Source: Epiperipatus broadwayi
Lineage: Eukaryota; Onychophora; Udeonychophora; Euonychophora; Peripatidae
Direction of reading: 5' to 3'
DNA: 64,000 bases
NCBI GenBank assembly: GCA_028023455.1
Contig: JAQFVV010012394.1
Span: 24,377,934 to 24,441,933 of the forward strand
Positions 48,026 through 61,565 of the stretch are shown here, in pieces. Position 1 is the first letter of the stretch. The number at the start of each line of letters is the position of its first letter. A program made the translations under genes and the position numbers. The notes under the pieces were generated by a model, which saw nothing but the letters and a program-made list of their open reading frames with translations, searched no databases and was not told the origin of the DNA.

Positions 48026-48027
<2 letters not shown>
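42261..48027. other. Long AT-rich region, no gene recognised
   Basis: Small features only: a 28-bp direct duplication of aactattttaaatggcacaatg at about 44428-44480, a duplicated agttcacacaatt at 45461-45500, a (TA)n at 46683-46700 and an (ATA)n at 47236-47250. I found no RT, transposase or host-protein motif on either strand by eye. Confidence 0.45.
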
Positions 48028-48108
<81 letters not shown>

Positions 48109-48118
48109 TATATATATA
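48028..48118. repeat. (TA)n microsatellite, about 45 units
   Basis: The longest TA tract of the window, with one break (taatat) near 48102. Open frames crossing it (IYIYIY) are artefacts. Confidence 0.95.
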
Positions 48119-48344
48119 CAGCCCACAGAAGAATAAGTATAAGAATGATTAATCTTGGAAGAGTGAATCAAAGCACAAATGAGACAGAATAATGAATGAC
48201 TAAAAAACCAGGACCTGGTAGGTAGCTTATATAGTCCACCTATCAGCCACAATTTTATAACCCCCTCCTATAAAATATTGCATCATCTAGAAAATCACTA
48301 ATTTTATCTTATGTACATTACTTTCAAAATTTTGTTTTAAAATC
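48119..48344. other. Short AT-rich spacer
   Basis: Nothing recognised. Confidence 0.4.
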
Positions 48345-48606
48345 TCTTTTTTTAGAAAATTAACAGGTTTCCATCTTGAAATAATTAGACCACCCATTAT
48401 ATGTGCATTCTTTAGATAAAACCACTTATTTTGATTTCATGTTTACAAAACAAATTAAAAGAAATTTTTTTAATATCTTTTTTAAGAAAATTAACAGGTT
48501 TCCATCTTGAAGTAATTAGACCACCCATTATATGTGCATTCTTTAGATAAAACCACTTATTTTGATTTCATGTTTACAAAACAAATTAAAAGAAATTATT
48601 TCCTTG
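48345..48606. repeat. Tandem duplication, 131-bp unit, two nearly identical copies
   Basis: The block starting agaaaattaacaggtttcc occurs at about 48354 and 48485, with one substitution (gaaataatt against gaagtaatt) and a length change in the T-run. A recent duplication. Confidence 0.85.
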
Positions 48607-51189
48607 TTTCTTTTTTGTACAGATATAAATAACATAATTACGAATTGATAAATGATTATATCCACCATATAAATCTGTAGTGTGGACAAAAGTATTTACA
48701 GTAACATGTAGTGTATGTGCATGGGCAGGAATATAGCTTGGACCAATTCCCATTATTTATGCAACAAGTTTTTAATAAAATCAGCTGTGCCAAATCCTTG
48801 GCTACAGCCATCTTGTGAAATGATGTTTTATGGTCAGACATGCTATACTTTATTTTAATTTACCATAATGGTAATATTTATTTCCTATGTATTAACATTT
48901 AGTCCTCTTCTTATTTCCATATTAAAGGAAAGATATGAACATATACATTTACATAAAATATATATCTAAATAAAATTCATGATGTCAACCTAAATATAGG
49001 TTTAAAGTTCAAAATGAAAATGTCCTAATGAATAATTATAATAAATCTCATTAATCTATTCTGGGTATAGATGGTCAAATGTGACTGTTGTAGAACATCC
49101 ATTAAGTCAATAATTCCAATCTTAGAACTTCTACTTTAGAGTGTGGAGTTGTTTGATCCATAAATTAATTTGATGTTTTTGCAGTGTATATGTTACATGA
49201 TAGGTCAATTTCATCACAGTTTTGATAATTATAACTTCATAAGTGACAACTTATTTTCACCAATGTCATTTCGCGATTAGCATAGTTGTCTGTATTGTTG
49301 TTTATATATTTTTACTAAAATTATTGGAATGAATTAAAAACAATATTTTCTTTTGCTATTAGATATCCTTATCTATATATAATTTGATCTATGATTTAGA
49401 ATTAGAAACATTTTGGAAATTCAAATAATTCGAATTTAATTTTGGAGATCACACTTTCAAATTTCTTAGTTGGCTAGTTTTGACTGTATATGATTTTTAT
49501 TCCTTTCTTGAATATCTAAATAGTTATTTCTATTACTATTTCACTTCCATTCAAACTTCAGGTTCGAATTTTCTGCTTAAATTCATGCAGGTTGTGCAGC
49601 CAATGAGAAATTTTTATCTGAATTCAGAGAAGCTCATTGGTTTTTTATATCTACCTATTATTAACATGAGGATATTCTATTAAAAATAATTTTTGATGAT
49701 TTTGAATACTAAGGTCATGATTTTAATTTAGGTTCATTTTTTCATCATTATTAGTGATTATTATATATAGATAATATATTAATAACAATAAAAAAAATAT
49801 TTATTATTTTTTTCCTTTAAAATAATATTTTATTTCTTGCTTGCATTTACTCTATCCAATCATATTTCTCTGTATTGTTGTAGTGTAATGGAGCTACATC
49901 CCAATTAATGAAATAATTTTAATAAAGGTTAGTGGTCACATATGTGTTTTATAGTTTAATTCAAATATGTATGTATCATATGATTAAGTTGGGGTTTAAA
50001 TGTATATAGTGTCAACTCAATTTTATCTCATTTATTTATTAACTTCATTTTACATGCACGCCAAACTTTACTCTCTATGTGTGTAACCTTAATTTTATTT
50101 ATTTATTCAAGTAGCTAGTCGATTGAATCTAATATTAACCTTAGGATCAAACAAGGATGGCTACTGTGTTTATCTACTGATATTAATACTAAGACTAAGT
50201 ATACCCAGGTGCCAAATTGTAACTATAAATCGAAATGCCGACCAAAGATCATCATCCATGCTTATGACTATAGAAGATAATGGAGAAAGTAATTAAATTG
50301 TCTCTCAAAAAAAATGTAATGTTGATAAAACCATTCAATTTATTGCGGTCTTGGTTTCAAACCTAGCATCAATTATGCAAATGTTTCATGATAAATTTAT
50401 TACTAAATGAATAATAATAAGACAACTTTTTTCCACAACTTTAATATAAATATGATCTTGAGTGGTAACTACGGAAAAAGTTATATACATTTCAAATTTA
50501 TACATGACTGGAAATAAATTAGTAATCGATGCAGAGAACTCATAATTTATGCTTATAATATAAAATTATTATTTAATTTAATATAGGATAAAAATATTAT
50601 AAATAAATCCTTCCCATTTAATTCCACTACTTTATTTTTCGTTCTCAGCATCTATCACTTTCAATAGCTACAATTATATAACACGGAATGTCTGTGTTAT
50701 GTTCTCTAATCTGATAACTCTTAATCCTATTTCCTTAAACACACATATTAACCTTTCAATCAACTATCAATTCATGATCATTATTATAATAATGGTTTTT
50801 CCAATTTTATTATTTATGCTACTTGACTTCCAAGCTAGCTCTTAGATTTAATAATCGAAATATTCTTTCTCCAGGTCTTGATTTGCCAATGAGGTGCAAT
50901 TATGAATGATAACATTGCAATGGATATGATCCCAAAAATTTTGCTAAATTAAACTTTAATGTGAATTTACCAGTGGGAATCATATTAAATACCGAAAGCA
51001 GAAAAGGGATTTTATGTCTGCTCCCAATATTTATAACATTGCAATGAACAAAATGATTAAATTTAATAAACCTAAATTAACAATTTTCTCTCATCTTATT
51101 ATAATTTAAATAATCTGTTTGCTCAAATTTAATTAATAATTTTAAATCTATTATATTTTGCCAAAGTAAACTATGGAAATAAAACACGG
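48607..51189. other. AT-rich region, no gene recognised
   Basis: GGTGCCAAATTGTAAC at about 50210-50225 resembles the TTGGTGCCAATTTGTAAC of the LTR-type elements and may mark an old element edge. Open stretches at 48656-48841 and 49480-49683 are short and unconvincing. Confidence 0.4.
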
Positions 51190-51400
51190 ACATTAATCAT
51201 GGAAATCGATCAAGAAAATCATTCATGTAAGTGAAATATGGAAATTGATCATAAAATGAATTATGCAAATAAATTATGAAAATAATCAATATAAAAAATG
51301 AATTATGTGAATCAAATATGGAATCAATCAACATAAACTGAATAATGTAAATCAATTATGGAATCCATCAATATAAAGTGAATAATATAAATTTAAATGT
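51190..51400. repeat. Degenerate tandem repeat, about 40-50-bp unit
   Basis: Repeated variants of atggaaatcaatcaatataaa-tgaattatgtaaat run four to five times. The best pair is at about 51308-51392. Confidence 0.6.
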
Positions 51401-51507
51401 GATCTAATATTAGTTCTAGATATAGGTGCTGGCTATAGATTCTGAAGATACTTGAAACATTAAAATACAAGACGCATGTAATTTCATAACAATAACAAAT
51501 CTTTATT

Positions 51508-51548
51508 ACAATAATAATAATAATAATAATAATAAAAACACACACACT
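51508..51548. repeat. (AAT)n microsatellite followed by (CA)n
   Basis: About nine AAT triplets, then aaaacacacacac. Confidence 0.9.
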
Positions 51549-54500
51549 TATATATAATATCATTACACTCAAATATTACATATGAGATCTACTAAAGAAT
51601 GATACTGATGACACGAATACATATTTAAATTAACTAAATTTTTAAATAACTTATTCATTGTCTTGACCCATCTATTAATTGAATATTAAAAATACTTATA
51701 CACAGAATCAGGATTCCATACTTATGCACAATATAAAATGCTCTTTTAACTTTCAGAGAACCTATAAATTTCTGATCCCCCTTTCATTGCAACCATTATC
51801 AATTGGACTATTCCAAAATAATTATCAATTTTATTTCTTCCAATAGGCAATAATAAATAATTATCAATTTTAATTATTTCAACAAGCAATAATCTTTTAG
51901 ATTTCCTATGAAAAGGATGATGTGACATGAAAAATCTCTAATTGGTCCTGCAAATGGATTTAAATTCAAAACCCATAATTTTATGTTCATGCATGCCAAA
52001 TATTTATGCTTCCCACTTTAGCGACTATATATATTTTGATAGGTCAGCATGTTGCCCCAGCTTGACAATACTCAATTTACCATCCTTCACAAAATCTGAC
52101 CAGAGACCAGTCAGTTTTTAAATTAAAATCTTTGTCATCCCCTTCATCAACACAAATACATTTGACTATAATCCTCATCCTGTCAAAGCAACTTTTATCC
52201 TGCCCTGCACAAGAAAAATATTCTACATATTTCATAGCACTATGCGGTATTTGATAACATGAACACATCAGCATCTTAGTAAGGGAATTTAAAAAACAAC
52301 TCCCAACTTTGAATGTCTGCATTAACCAGAGAGAAATCTTTTCTGAGACTTATAATCATGTGAAGAACTCTTTCTCTACACACTTACTCTATATAGACAC
52401 TTACTCTATATAGGCAAGTACAACATTTTCCACAACTTTAGCAATAACTCAATCAATAATTACCTAATAAATATAAATGAATGGAGCTGGAAATTGGTCC
52501 AAGATCTCCTGTGCACTAGTGAATAAACTATGAGATAGTTATTTCCTATCTATCCCTTCTGAGGTGGTAAAATAACTACCTCAATAATAACAAGCATTTA
52601 TAGCTTTACATATACACATACATACATCAATTACAGTCCAGATAAATGACAAAGACTAACCAGATCTTGAATCAAAACCATGAACTATCTTAATCTAAAA
52701 AGTCAAACACACAGCAACACCCATCCAATATCTATATTAATAACAGATCATCAATATATTATAGCATAGCAATGATTTTTCATATGACCATCCAACCACT
52801 TTTAACACATCCAATATTAAGCATAAAATTTTGATAATAAAAAAAAATATTTTCTATCTCTTTTTTATATAAAAAATATGTAAGCATATATACTTCATAA
52901 TCACTACATGTTAACAAATTGTAATTCTTTTTTTTTACTTCAATGGGTCTTATAGATCAAAATCATTTTTCTTTTCTTTTAAACATTTTAAACACTTTTT
53001 TTAAATTAAAATCAATATAAGCATTAGTTAGAGTTTCTATTAAACATGTTACATATTACATAAATAAAGCAGCATAAATAATAAATATTAAAAAATACGC
53101 TCTTTTCATTGTCTCTTTCCTTCGAGGCCAAGTTTGAAGACTTGATATTATTGTCTACCAGTTAATTACTATTCAGTTCATTTTGTTTTGGAGACAGTCA
53201 GTTATAGGCACTATATATAGATGCACAGACAGTTTTTTTAATCAAGATATAGCTACATTGATAATAAAAGTGGTTTAAAAGAGTCTTGCAGATTACTTTC
53301 ACATTTTGAAGATTTTTTTCCCTTGGTTTGAATTTAGATGCTTCTTCCTGTTTCCATTTTAGGTTTAAAATACAGTCAAAATGAATAGATTTTATTATTA
53401 AATATGAATTGGCTATTTAGCTTTATATAAAAGTCAGATCATTCTCTGTTTAAATGAATTTTGATTAACCAAATATAAATATTAAGATACCGGATACAGA
53501 GTCTTTAATTAAAGTTGATTTGTTTATAATTGACTTTAGAGAAAGCATTGTACACCTATTATGACTGGATTAGCACTTCATTTTTAAACAATTCATATAC
53601 ACTTCTTAACAAGTTAGGTTGATTTTTTTGAGAGAGAAAAAAATCAGAGTAAACCTTCAGAGATAAATTGTCAAGTTAATTTGAATTAGTAAGTCTACCA
53701 CCTTCACTTTCTTCAGCCTTTTATAGGCAAAGTGAGAGAAAAAAATCTGGTTTCTCTAAGCTTGATTTCTCTCAGGAATTAACCATTTAAAGACCATTTG
53801 TCAAATGTTAGCTTTAACTTTTCATTTGCAGCTCCTATTTCAACACATAGCTCAAACACATTGCTGGGTGATCTATGAAAAACCAATTAAAAGAAAACCA
53901 ATTAAAAGACTATCTAAGATTGCTGACAATTTTTGCAAAATAAATGTTACCTAAATAATTTTTTATTTAAACTTACATTTTGGAGTTGCAAATAACAAAT
54001 CAAAACAAATTCATTTTATCCTATATATTAAATAATACAGAACACAATATATAAATATCTATAAAGAAAACAAATCTATATATTTGCAACATACACACAC
54101 ATACATATGCAGAACATTAAATAGAAAACTGCTTGTTCAGATCACCTGAGCATAAAATATCCATTATAATTTCTTATAATCAAAAACCTATTTATAACGA
54201 GTTTAATTTCAATTTTTACTAACTTTTTTTTTTTAAACTGATAAATATTACAATTCAAGGAGACTTTTTTAGACATATAAATATCTATTTTTCAACTACA
54301 ATATTGTGTATAAAATCCACTCCTCCCTTCATTACATAATGCTAGCTATATTTTACAAAAAAAATACAAACAGATTCCATATATATGTTAGATTTAAGCT
54401 ATACAGTTATTGATTTTTCCAAATAAAACTTTTCAACATTTCTAATACTAATAAAAAAATTTTTGCCTATAAATAGTTCATTTTTTTACCATTGATTTAT

Positions 54501-55024
54501 ATGTAAAATAAATCAAAAGTTACAATAGCAACTAATGGTTTATCAGCTATAATGCTTCATTTTTATTAATGTAGTGTTTAGTAAAGAATGTATATTGGAT
54601 CATGGATTCAAATTAGGCTAAAGAGTGTGTAAATGATATTGTAGGGAGGTCAGGGTCACACCTTACAATATATATATACATCCAGAAAAATATTATTGTT
54701 GTCCACTTCATTTAAATTTTAACATCATATTTTACTTGGCATTTACTCTATAATTTAGAGCCTCAACACACCACCATTTTGCCATTTTGTCTTTACTGTA
54801 ACCAATAAATGATAAATGTTTAGTTATGCTGCAAGAATGACATCTTTTATTAAATTGCAGGTTTTTCCAGGTGATCTTTTACTTCATAATAATAACCTAT
54901 GCAGGTGTTATTTGAAGCTTCACTGTTTGAAATTTCACTTTTGTTTACTACCATTGGCAATTTCAATATGTCTTGTGTTGTGAAATTTTGCAGTATTTAC
55001 AGTTGATATTATTATTCTTCAAAA
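51549..55024. other. AT-rich region, no recognised gene
   Basis: An 81-codon open stretch on the minus strand at 52077-52322 has a mixed composition, with several cysteines, but matches nothing I know. The same holds for 51746-51928. At 54655-54667 the sequence gtcacaccttaca meets a (TA)n at 54668-54677, like the right ends of the TG...CA blocks, so an element may end there. Its left end was not found. Confidence 0.35.
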
Positions 55025-56877
55025 ACAATCTAATGAATTTAAGTTAGAACTTACAAATCTATTTCACTATTAATAGATTTTGAACATGAGTCAGATTTGA
55101 TTAAAATTAATATAAAAAAAACTGATACACTTTTAAAAACTGTGACAAAGATAGCTGGTAGAAAAAAGCAGCAATTGACCAATAAAATTTATACTGAGAC
55201 TAGAGAATTTATAAAGAAAAAAATATGAAGATATACAAAAATGATGTATTAAAAAGCATTGAGTATGTCGAATTTTGTAAAATGGTGCAGAAAAGAGTTG
55301 AGTATAATATAAGAAAGTATAACTGTGAACTAGCAAGAAAAACTAAAAAAAAATAAAAGTCTTAAGAGTGTAAAACAACATTTTGGTATTGGTAGAAAAT
55401 TTATATCTGCAGAAAAAAAGATGGCATTATTAGTAAAAAGAGAGATGACCCCTTGAAATGAATAAAAGACTTTATAAGAATTATGTAGTAATAAAGAACA
55501 AGTAACTCCTAGATCTATTACATCTTCCCAATTGCCCAGAATTTTAAATGAAGAACGTGACATGCAATTAAATGTATAAAGAAAGGAAAGGCTCCAGGTA
55601 ATGATGGAATTATAATTGATCTATTAAAAAAGCAGGTGAAGAAATAGAAATTTTTTAGCAAAGTTATATACCAAATGTCAAAATGATAAGATGTAGCAGA
55701 TGATTGAAAGAATGCAATATTAATATTAATATCTAAGAAGGGTAACAAAAAAGATATTAAAAATTATAGACCTATCAGCCTTGTATCAGTTACAACTGAT
55801 CTACAGAGAACCTTGTATTTCCATCAACCAAGAGAACAAGCTGGATTTAAAAGTGGTTTTAGTACAGTAGATCATATCCAGGTATTGAGAGAAGTTATAG
55901 AACAGACAAATGAATATGAGTTGCTATTATGCTTTTGATTTGTAGATTATGATTGATTCTATAAACATTTCTTCAGTGATTAAAGCATTGGATCATCAAG
56001 GTATAGATCCAGGATATTGTCATATTTTAAAAAAAATTTATAAAAATACAACAGTAACAATGAGATTACATAATGATAGTAGGAAATTCAACATCGAGAA
56101 GGGTGTAAGACAGGGTGACTCCATATCACCAAAACTTTTTACAGCAGTGCTTTAGAGCTGCAGGAAATGTTGCAGGTGTTATCAAATGAAATTAGGAAAG
56201 TAGGACTAAAGATAAATGATAAAAAGACTAAAGTAATGTTTAATGGATTTACTCTAAATATGAAAATAAAGATTGATTGGATGAGTTAGAAGAAGTTAAC
56301 ATCTACAAATTCCTTGGTCACTTTATTAATACAGATGGAAGCATAATGGATGAAATTAATCATAGAATTAAACTTGGTTGGAGTACTTTTGGTAAAAATT
56401 ACCTTGATACTAAAAGGAAAAAAGCCTACTTGTTTGAAAAAAAAGGTGTTTTACCAGTTCTTACTTATGGATCTGAGACTTGGAGACTTAATAGAAGAGC
56501 AATACAGAGACTTAAGACCACTCAAAGAAGTATGGAGAGATGCATCTTGGGAGTAACAAAAAAGCGATCAAAAACGCAATGTATAATTAAGAGAACAAAC
56601 AGGTGTTACTGATTCCATTGGAAAAAATTAAAAAATTAAAGTGGAGTTGGGCTGGACATATTGTTAGAAGAGATGATAATAGATGGACAATTGAAATCTT
56701 AAACTGGATTTCAAGAGACTGTAAAAGACCCAGAAAGAGATTACATATGAGATGGATGAAAGGAATAAGAAAGGGTGCAGGGGTGATGTGGAGGAGAAGC
56801 TAAAGATCTGAGAAGATGGAATGAACTTGGAGAGACATTTATCCTGCAGTGGATTGATAATGGTTGTTGATGATGAT
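55025..56877 (+). mobile_element. RTE-like LINE, 5'-truncated copy 2 (linker and RT, broken)
   Basis: The copy begins in the linker after the endonuclease (LELTNLFHY and IAGRKKQQLTNKIYTE near 55045-55195, then KSLKSVKQHFGIGRKF). RT pieces follow: KNYRPISLVS, EQAGFKSGFSTVDH, INISSVIKALDHQGIDPGY, IEKGVRQGDSISPKLFTAVL. About 100 bases that would hold the F-A-D-D motif are deleted after TAVL (near 56153), where the text jumps to ELQEMLQVLS. The C-terminal part is open at 56277-56612 (DELEEVNIYKFLGHFI, TYGSETWRLN) and continues as KLKWSWAGHIVRRDD. It ends with ctgcagtggattgataatgg and a TGATGATGATGA tail. Closely related to copy 1, it is inactive. Confidence 0.75.
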
Positions 56878-56879
56878 GA

Positions 56880-58560
56880 TCTGAAAACTATCATCATCAA
56901 CCATTATCAACCCACTGCAGGAATGAAAGCCTCTTCAAGTTCAATTCTTCTCATCCGTTTAGCTTCTCTTCTCCACATCACCCCTGCACACTTTCTTATT
57001 TCATCATCAGCCATTAACAATCCACTGCAGGATGAATGTCTCTCAAAGTTCAATCCATCTTCTCTGATATTTAACTTCTCTTCTCCAAATACCTCTGCGC
57101 ACCCATCCATCTCACATGTGTTCTCTTTCTGTGTCTTACAATCTCTTGAATCCAGTTTAAGATTACAATTGTCGATCTATTATCATCTCTTCTAACAATA
57201 TGTCCAGCCCAACTCCAATTTTTTAATTTTTTTAATGAAATCAGTAACACCTGTTTGTTCTCTTAATTACACATTGCGTTTTTGATCTCTTCTTGCTACT
57301 CCCAAGATGTATCTCTCCATACTTCTTTGAGTGGTCTGAAGTCTCTGTATTGCTCTCATATTAAGTGTCCAAGTCTCAGATCCATAAGTAAGAACTGGTA
57401 AAACACCTTCCTCGTCAAACACGTAGGCATATTTCCTTTTAATATCAAGGTATTTCTATCAAAAGCACTCCAACCAAGTTTAATTTTATGATTAATTTCA
57501 TCCATTATGTTTCCATCTGTATTAATAATCTGACCAAGGTACTTGTAGCTGTTAACTTCTTCTAAATCATCACAATCAATCTTTATTTTTATATTTTGAG
57601 CAAATCAATTAAACATTACTTTAGTATTTTTAGCATTTATCTTTAGTCCTACTTTCCTACTTTCATCTGATAACTTCTGCAACATTCCCTGCAGTTCTGA
57701 AGCATTATTTGCAAAAACAACTACATCATCTGCAAAATCTAAATGACTTAAATAATCTTCATTTACTTTTACTTCTTTAGTTTCCCATTTTAATCAGTTA
57801 AAATAGAATCCAATTCTGCTGTACCTTCATTTGAATGCTTCTATGTCCATTTTCTTTCAACATTTTTCTCAAAAAAAAATTCATAATATAAAGTTTTTTT
57901 CTGCAAATTCCATAAGTCTATGTCCTCTCTCATTTCTATTACCATAACCAAAATTACCCATAGCACTTTCATCTTGTAAACAATTCTAGCATTAAAGACT
58001 CCCATAACAATTTTAAAATGTTGTTTACTCTGATCAAAAGCTATTTGTACATCCATATAAAAATCTTCTACTACTTCATCACTATGAGAACTTGTTGGTG
58101 CATAAACTTGAATTATCTTCATTTAGTATCTGTTATTAAGTTGTATAAGCAATCTTGCCACACTGTCTTATACACCATCAATCTCCACAATGTTGTTCTT
58201 CCACTTTTTATTTATAATGAATCTTACTCCACTTGTATTTCAAATATTTGTGCCTTTATAATTGAATGCATGTCCACTTTTAAATCAATTGTCTCTTCAC
58301 CTTTTCTTCTAATTTTACAAGTCCAATAAAGTCTCATTTAATATAAGACAGTTCTTCTTCTAATTCTTGCAATCTTTCTTCACCCTGAAAGTGATCTGCA
58401 ATTGTAAGTACCTAAATAAAAGTTGTCATCAAATGGCAGCCTGGGTCCACAATCAGGGGATTTTTAGCACCCTCTGCCTTTGGCCACCAACTGCTGCCTT
58501 GGTTGGTGACTTTAGAGCCTCCTGGGAATAATTGCCATGATTTATTTTTGTCTGTTATAA
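56880..58560 (-). mobile_element. RTE-like LINE copy 3, internally deleted, tail to tail with copy 2
   Basis: It reads on the minus strand from a 5' region near 58560-58400 that is less AT-rich. An apurinic-like endonuclease follows (about 58390-57850): EERLQELEEELSYIK region, IKIIQVYAPTSSHSDEVVE-type segment (open piece 58122-57841), then IVMGVFNARI, where the D-F-N of the family reads V-F-N. About 1.2 kb of linker and most of the RT are missing. The text resumes at SHLDFADDVVVFANNA (about 57750-57700) and runs to the 3' end. This is the only copy here with the endonuclease domain. Confidence 0.7.
56884..57004 (-). mobile_element. Extra RTE 3'-end fragment (copy 4)
   Basis: On the minus strand the 3' end of copy 3 (ctgcagtggattgttaatgg, then TGATGATG, near 57010) is followed at once by a second 3' terminal segment. 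This begins at gtgcaggggtgatgtggag and ends with ctgcagtgggttgataatgg and a TGATGATGATAG tail. This makes a head-to-tail pair of 3' ends. Confidence 0.7.
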
Positions 58561-61532
58561 TTGTATATATGTATTGGAAAAATATCATTTACACAAACAT
58601 TCATTCTGCCTTATCAGGCAACAGAGAAGAAAGACCAGGGTGTATCTTGATCTTAAACTCAGAAGTAAAAAGCCAATAAACTCTCCATGCTGGCTAATGT
58701 GTGCTGGTAAGCAGCTCATTCATGTTTATATATTATATAAATAATCACATAGTAATAACAGCTGCAACGACAAGAATGTAAGGAGTGGACATTATGAATT
58801 TGCCCTGCTCAGTTCCTCTAAGGCTTCCAAGAGGAATCAAAGGGTCTCCTTTCAGTTAATAGCAAACTTCTTTCTGCAGCCATTTTTCAAATACATGTTT
58901 GTATGTCAATTCTGGCTTACTCAAAAGAACAAACATTAACTTATTGTCAGTCATTCCCCATAATAATTGAGTGAAGAGCATATCATCTATCTTGACATTA
59001 AAGTTACACTCTTTAGCTAATGTTTATAGTCATGTCATAGTCTTGGTATTTCTAAATCTTAAGCATGCTACCACTTTTAACAGTTCATGTTTAAAATCCA
59101 TACTTGAATTATATTTTAATTTCACAACGTGGTACTTCTTCAGGATGTCTTGATTCAGAGTCAGTATGCTATTTTCAGGACCATTTTTTCTGACAGACAT
59201 ATTCATTCACATACACCTCCTTATATGACACCTCCATCTATGATCAAAATAAAAGTCTGCATTGATTACATCAAATTCCCTTGTAGAATTATTCTTTAAT
59301 GCCATTCTTCATATAAAAGTTCAGCTAAGTGTTCTTTTTATAGACCACAATAATAAATGAGATTTCTTTTCCACTTTCTAACTTGATATACTGGTGTAAA
59401 TGTTTACAGATTCTTGTAGTTCCAGATTGTGCCAATCTACTACATTCTCCCGGCAATTATTTACAATATCAGCCAGGTCACATCAACATATTTGGCATAA
59501 AGAAACATTAACATGAATAAATTACAAGAATAAAAATTAAAGCATTTAATCTTTTTAGAAAATGGTATCTCTAATTATAGACATTTTCAACTATGTGTGT
59601 ATAAAATTCTTTACATGCATTCTTAGAAAACATCCATTTATGTGCACTATCTTGACATAACTACTTTTATGTGAACGCACACTTTTCTAAATTATCTGCA
59701 GTTTTTTTAGCTGAATATTTCAGCATACATTAATTTTATTAAGTTTGATGCATGCTAAAGATGTGTAAATTTTCTACAGTTTATTTAATGATTAAATTTA
59801 TTTATAAATTATGTAACTGTAATTATATTAAATAAAATGTCTTTATTTATAAGCAACTAAGTATATTTATGTATACATATCCACATATACTGTTATAACT
59901 ATTATAAACATTCCAAAACTTACTTCAACACTTTGTCATCTTTTAAGTATTAAATAATTCAATTTTTAAAATTGAATAAAGTTTATTATATGCAAAACTA
60001 AATGAATTAAAAGTACTAAAATATGGATGCTAATATTATTTGTCTTAAAGAAGGCTTAAAATATAACAGCAATATGTTCAGACTCCCAAGTAAATTACAT
60101 GGTGATCAATCAGACACACAATTTAAAATAAAGAGACAACTAAAGCAAAACATTTTTAAATAAACTTGAATATAGTTATTATTACTTAAGCAATGTAAAA
60201 TGTAGACATAATTTATTTTACAATTTAATGAATTTTTTACATATTATTATAGTTATCTAAAGGCTTATGTAAAATGTAATATAAACAGAAATGGCCTTTA
60301 ACAAGTGCATAAATCCTTTATTGATCTTCAGCTGGAATTTGGCTGACTAATGCATATTGTTTAAGTCTCTTGTATCCAGCTCTGTTTCTGAACCATAAAT
60401 TGTACTCTGGAACTATCATAATCCATCCCAGAGATGTTTGCATTTCCATTTTTAGATTATTGTTTGAGATTTAGTTCTCTTTAAGTTAGTACTGTTACCA
60501 TGTTAAAAGTCTCCAATAAATTATTTGATAAAATCCAACTTAATTTAAATGTAATACATATATAATGTAGTTATGGATGATCAGGTTATAGTCTATTGAA
60601 GTTTGCATGACATTTTGTTCGCTTATTACAAGTAATGTGTTGATAGAAATTTTCATCTTTAAAATTATATATCTTGTTAATATAGAAGTTTTTTATACAT
60701 AGGTATTAGATATATTTATATCCATGTGAACGATTTTATTTTAAAATTTATATTGTAGCAGTATTTATTTTCTGCATGCCAAATAAAAATTTATAATATT
60801 GACAATTATTTTGTTGATCATATTTTTTTATTTATTTGAAATACATTCTACAATCCTATACATATCAGTGATGAGAATGTTTAAAAAAATAGTCATAAGT
60901 TAACAAAAGCATATATTTTAAAAAGAAAGTCAACGATTTTCATTAGTGATAATAAATTAGGATACTTATGTATTATTCAGGTGATGATGAAAGTCACCAG
61001 CACAAACAAATGTGTATATGAAAACCAAATTAAACACAGTTACAACTTTTTAAAAGAAAAGTGGATAATACATAATATTCTGATGAGAAGAAAGTTATCA
61101 ATCAAAATGTTAGTTTTGCTGCTAACTTTACAATTTAAACTATGCTGTGATGTCATGAATGAAACCTGACATAACTAATCAATAATCTAGTGAAAGGAAT
61201 GTGTACACATGATTTATGGTCCACCTTTAATTTTTGCTAAAGTGAATAGGTATAGCATTTTTTCCCCACAAAATTAAATGATTAAAGTTTGGAAACTGCC
61301 ACTACTGAAGATGATGCAGTCTACCATTTTCAAAACTATGATAACTTGCACTTACAAAAAGTCTGTGCAAATACTTTATGTCCACAGATCGATTAAATAA
61401 TGGTGCTTTATTCAGAATCATCAAAAGAGAGTAGCCATTTATAATGGAATGTGATTTGAGACAAGAAACTTCAGTCCATGACAATAATGTTAAGAAATAA
61501 TATTTTTTCTAAATTGTGAATTACTTGCTTAA
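58561..61532. other. AT-rich region, no gene recognised
   Basis: A less AT-rich patch at 58560-58900 and a segment with many short open frames to 59500 show no known motif. 59500-61500 is AT-rich filler. Confidence 0.4.
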
Positions 61533-61564
<32 letters not shown>

Positions 61565-61565
61565 T
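61533..61565. repeat. (AT)n(GT)n microsatellite
   Basis: About five AT pairs followed by eleven GT pairs. Confidence 0.9.

Noticed and set aside
52077-52322. 81-codon minus-strand frame with cysteines
   Set aside because: No recognised family, no splice or repeat context; mentioned only in the region note.
38370-54667. A single 16-kb element from TGTAAG (38370) to CCTTACA (54667), both against (TA)n
   Set aside because: Only six terminal bases agree and the interior shows no coherent structure.
55133-55748. Three minus-strand frames rich in F, S and L
   Set aside because: Antisense shadows of the LINE copy 2 linker and RT.
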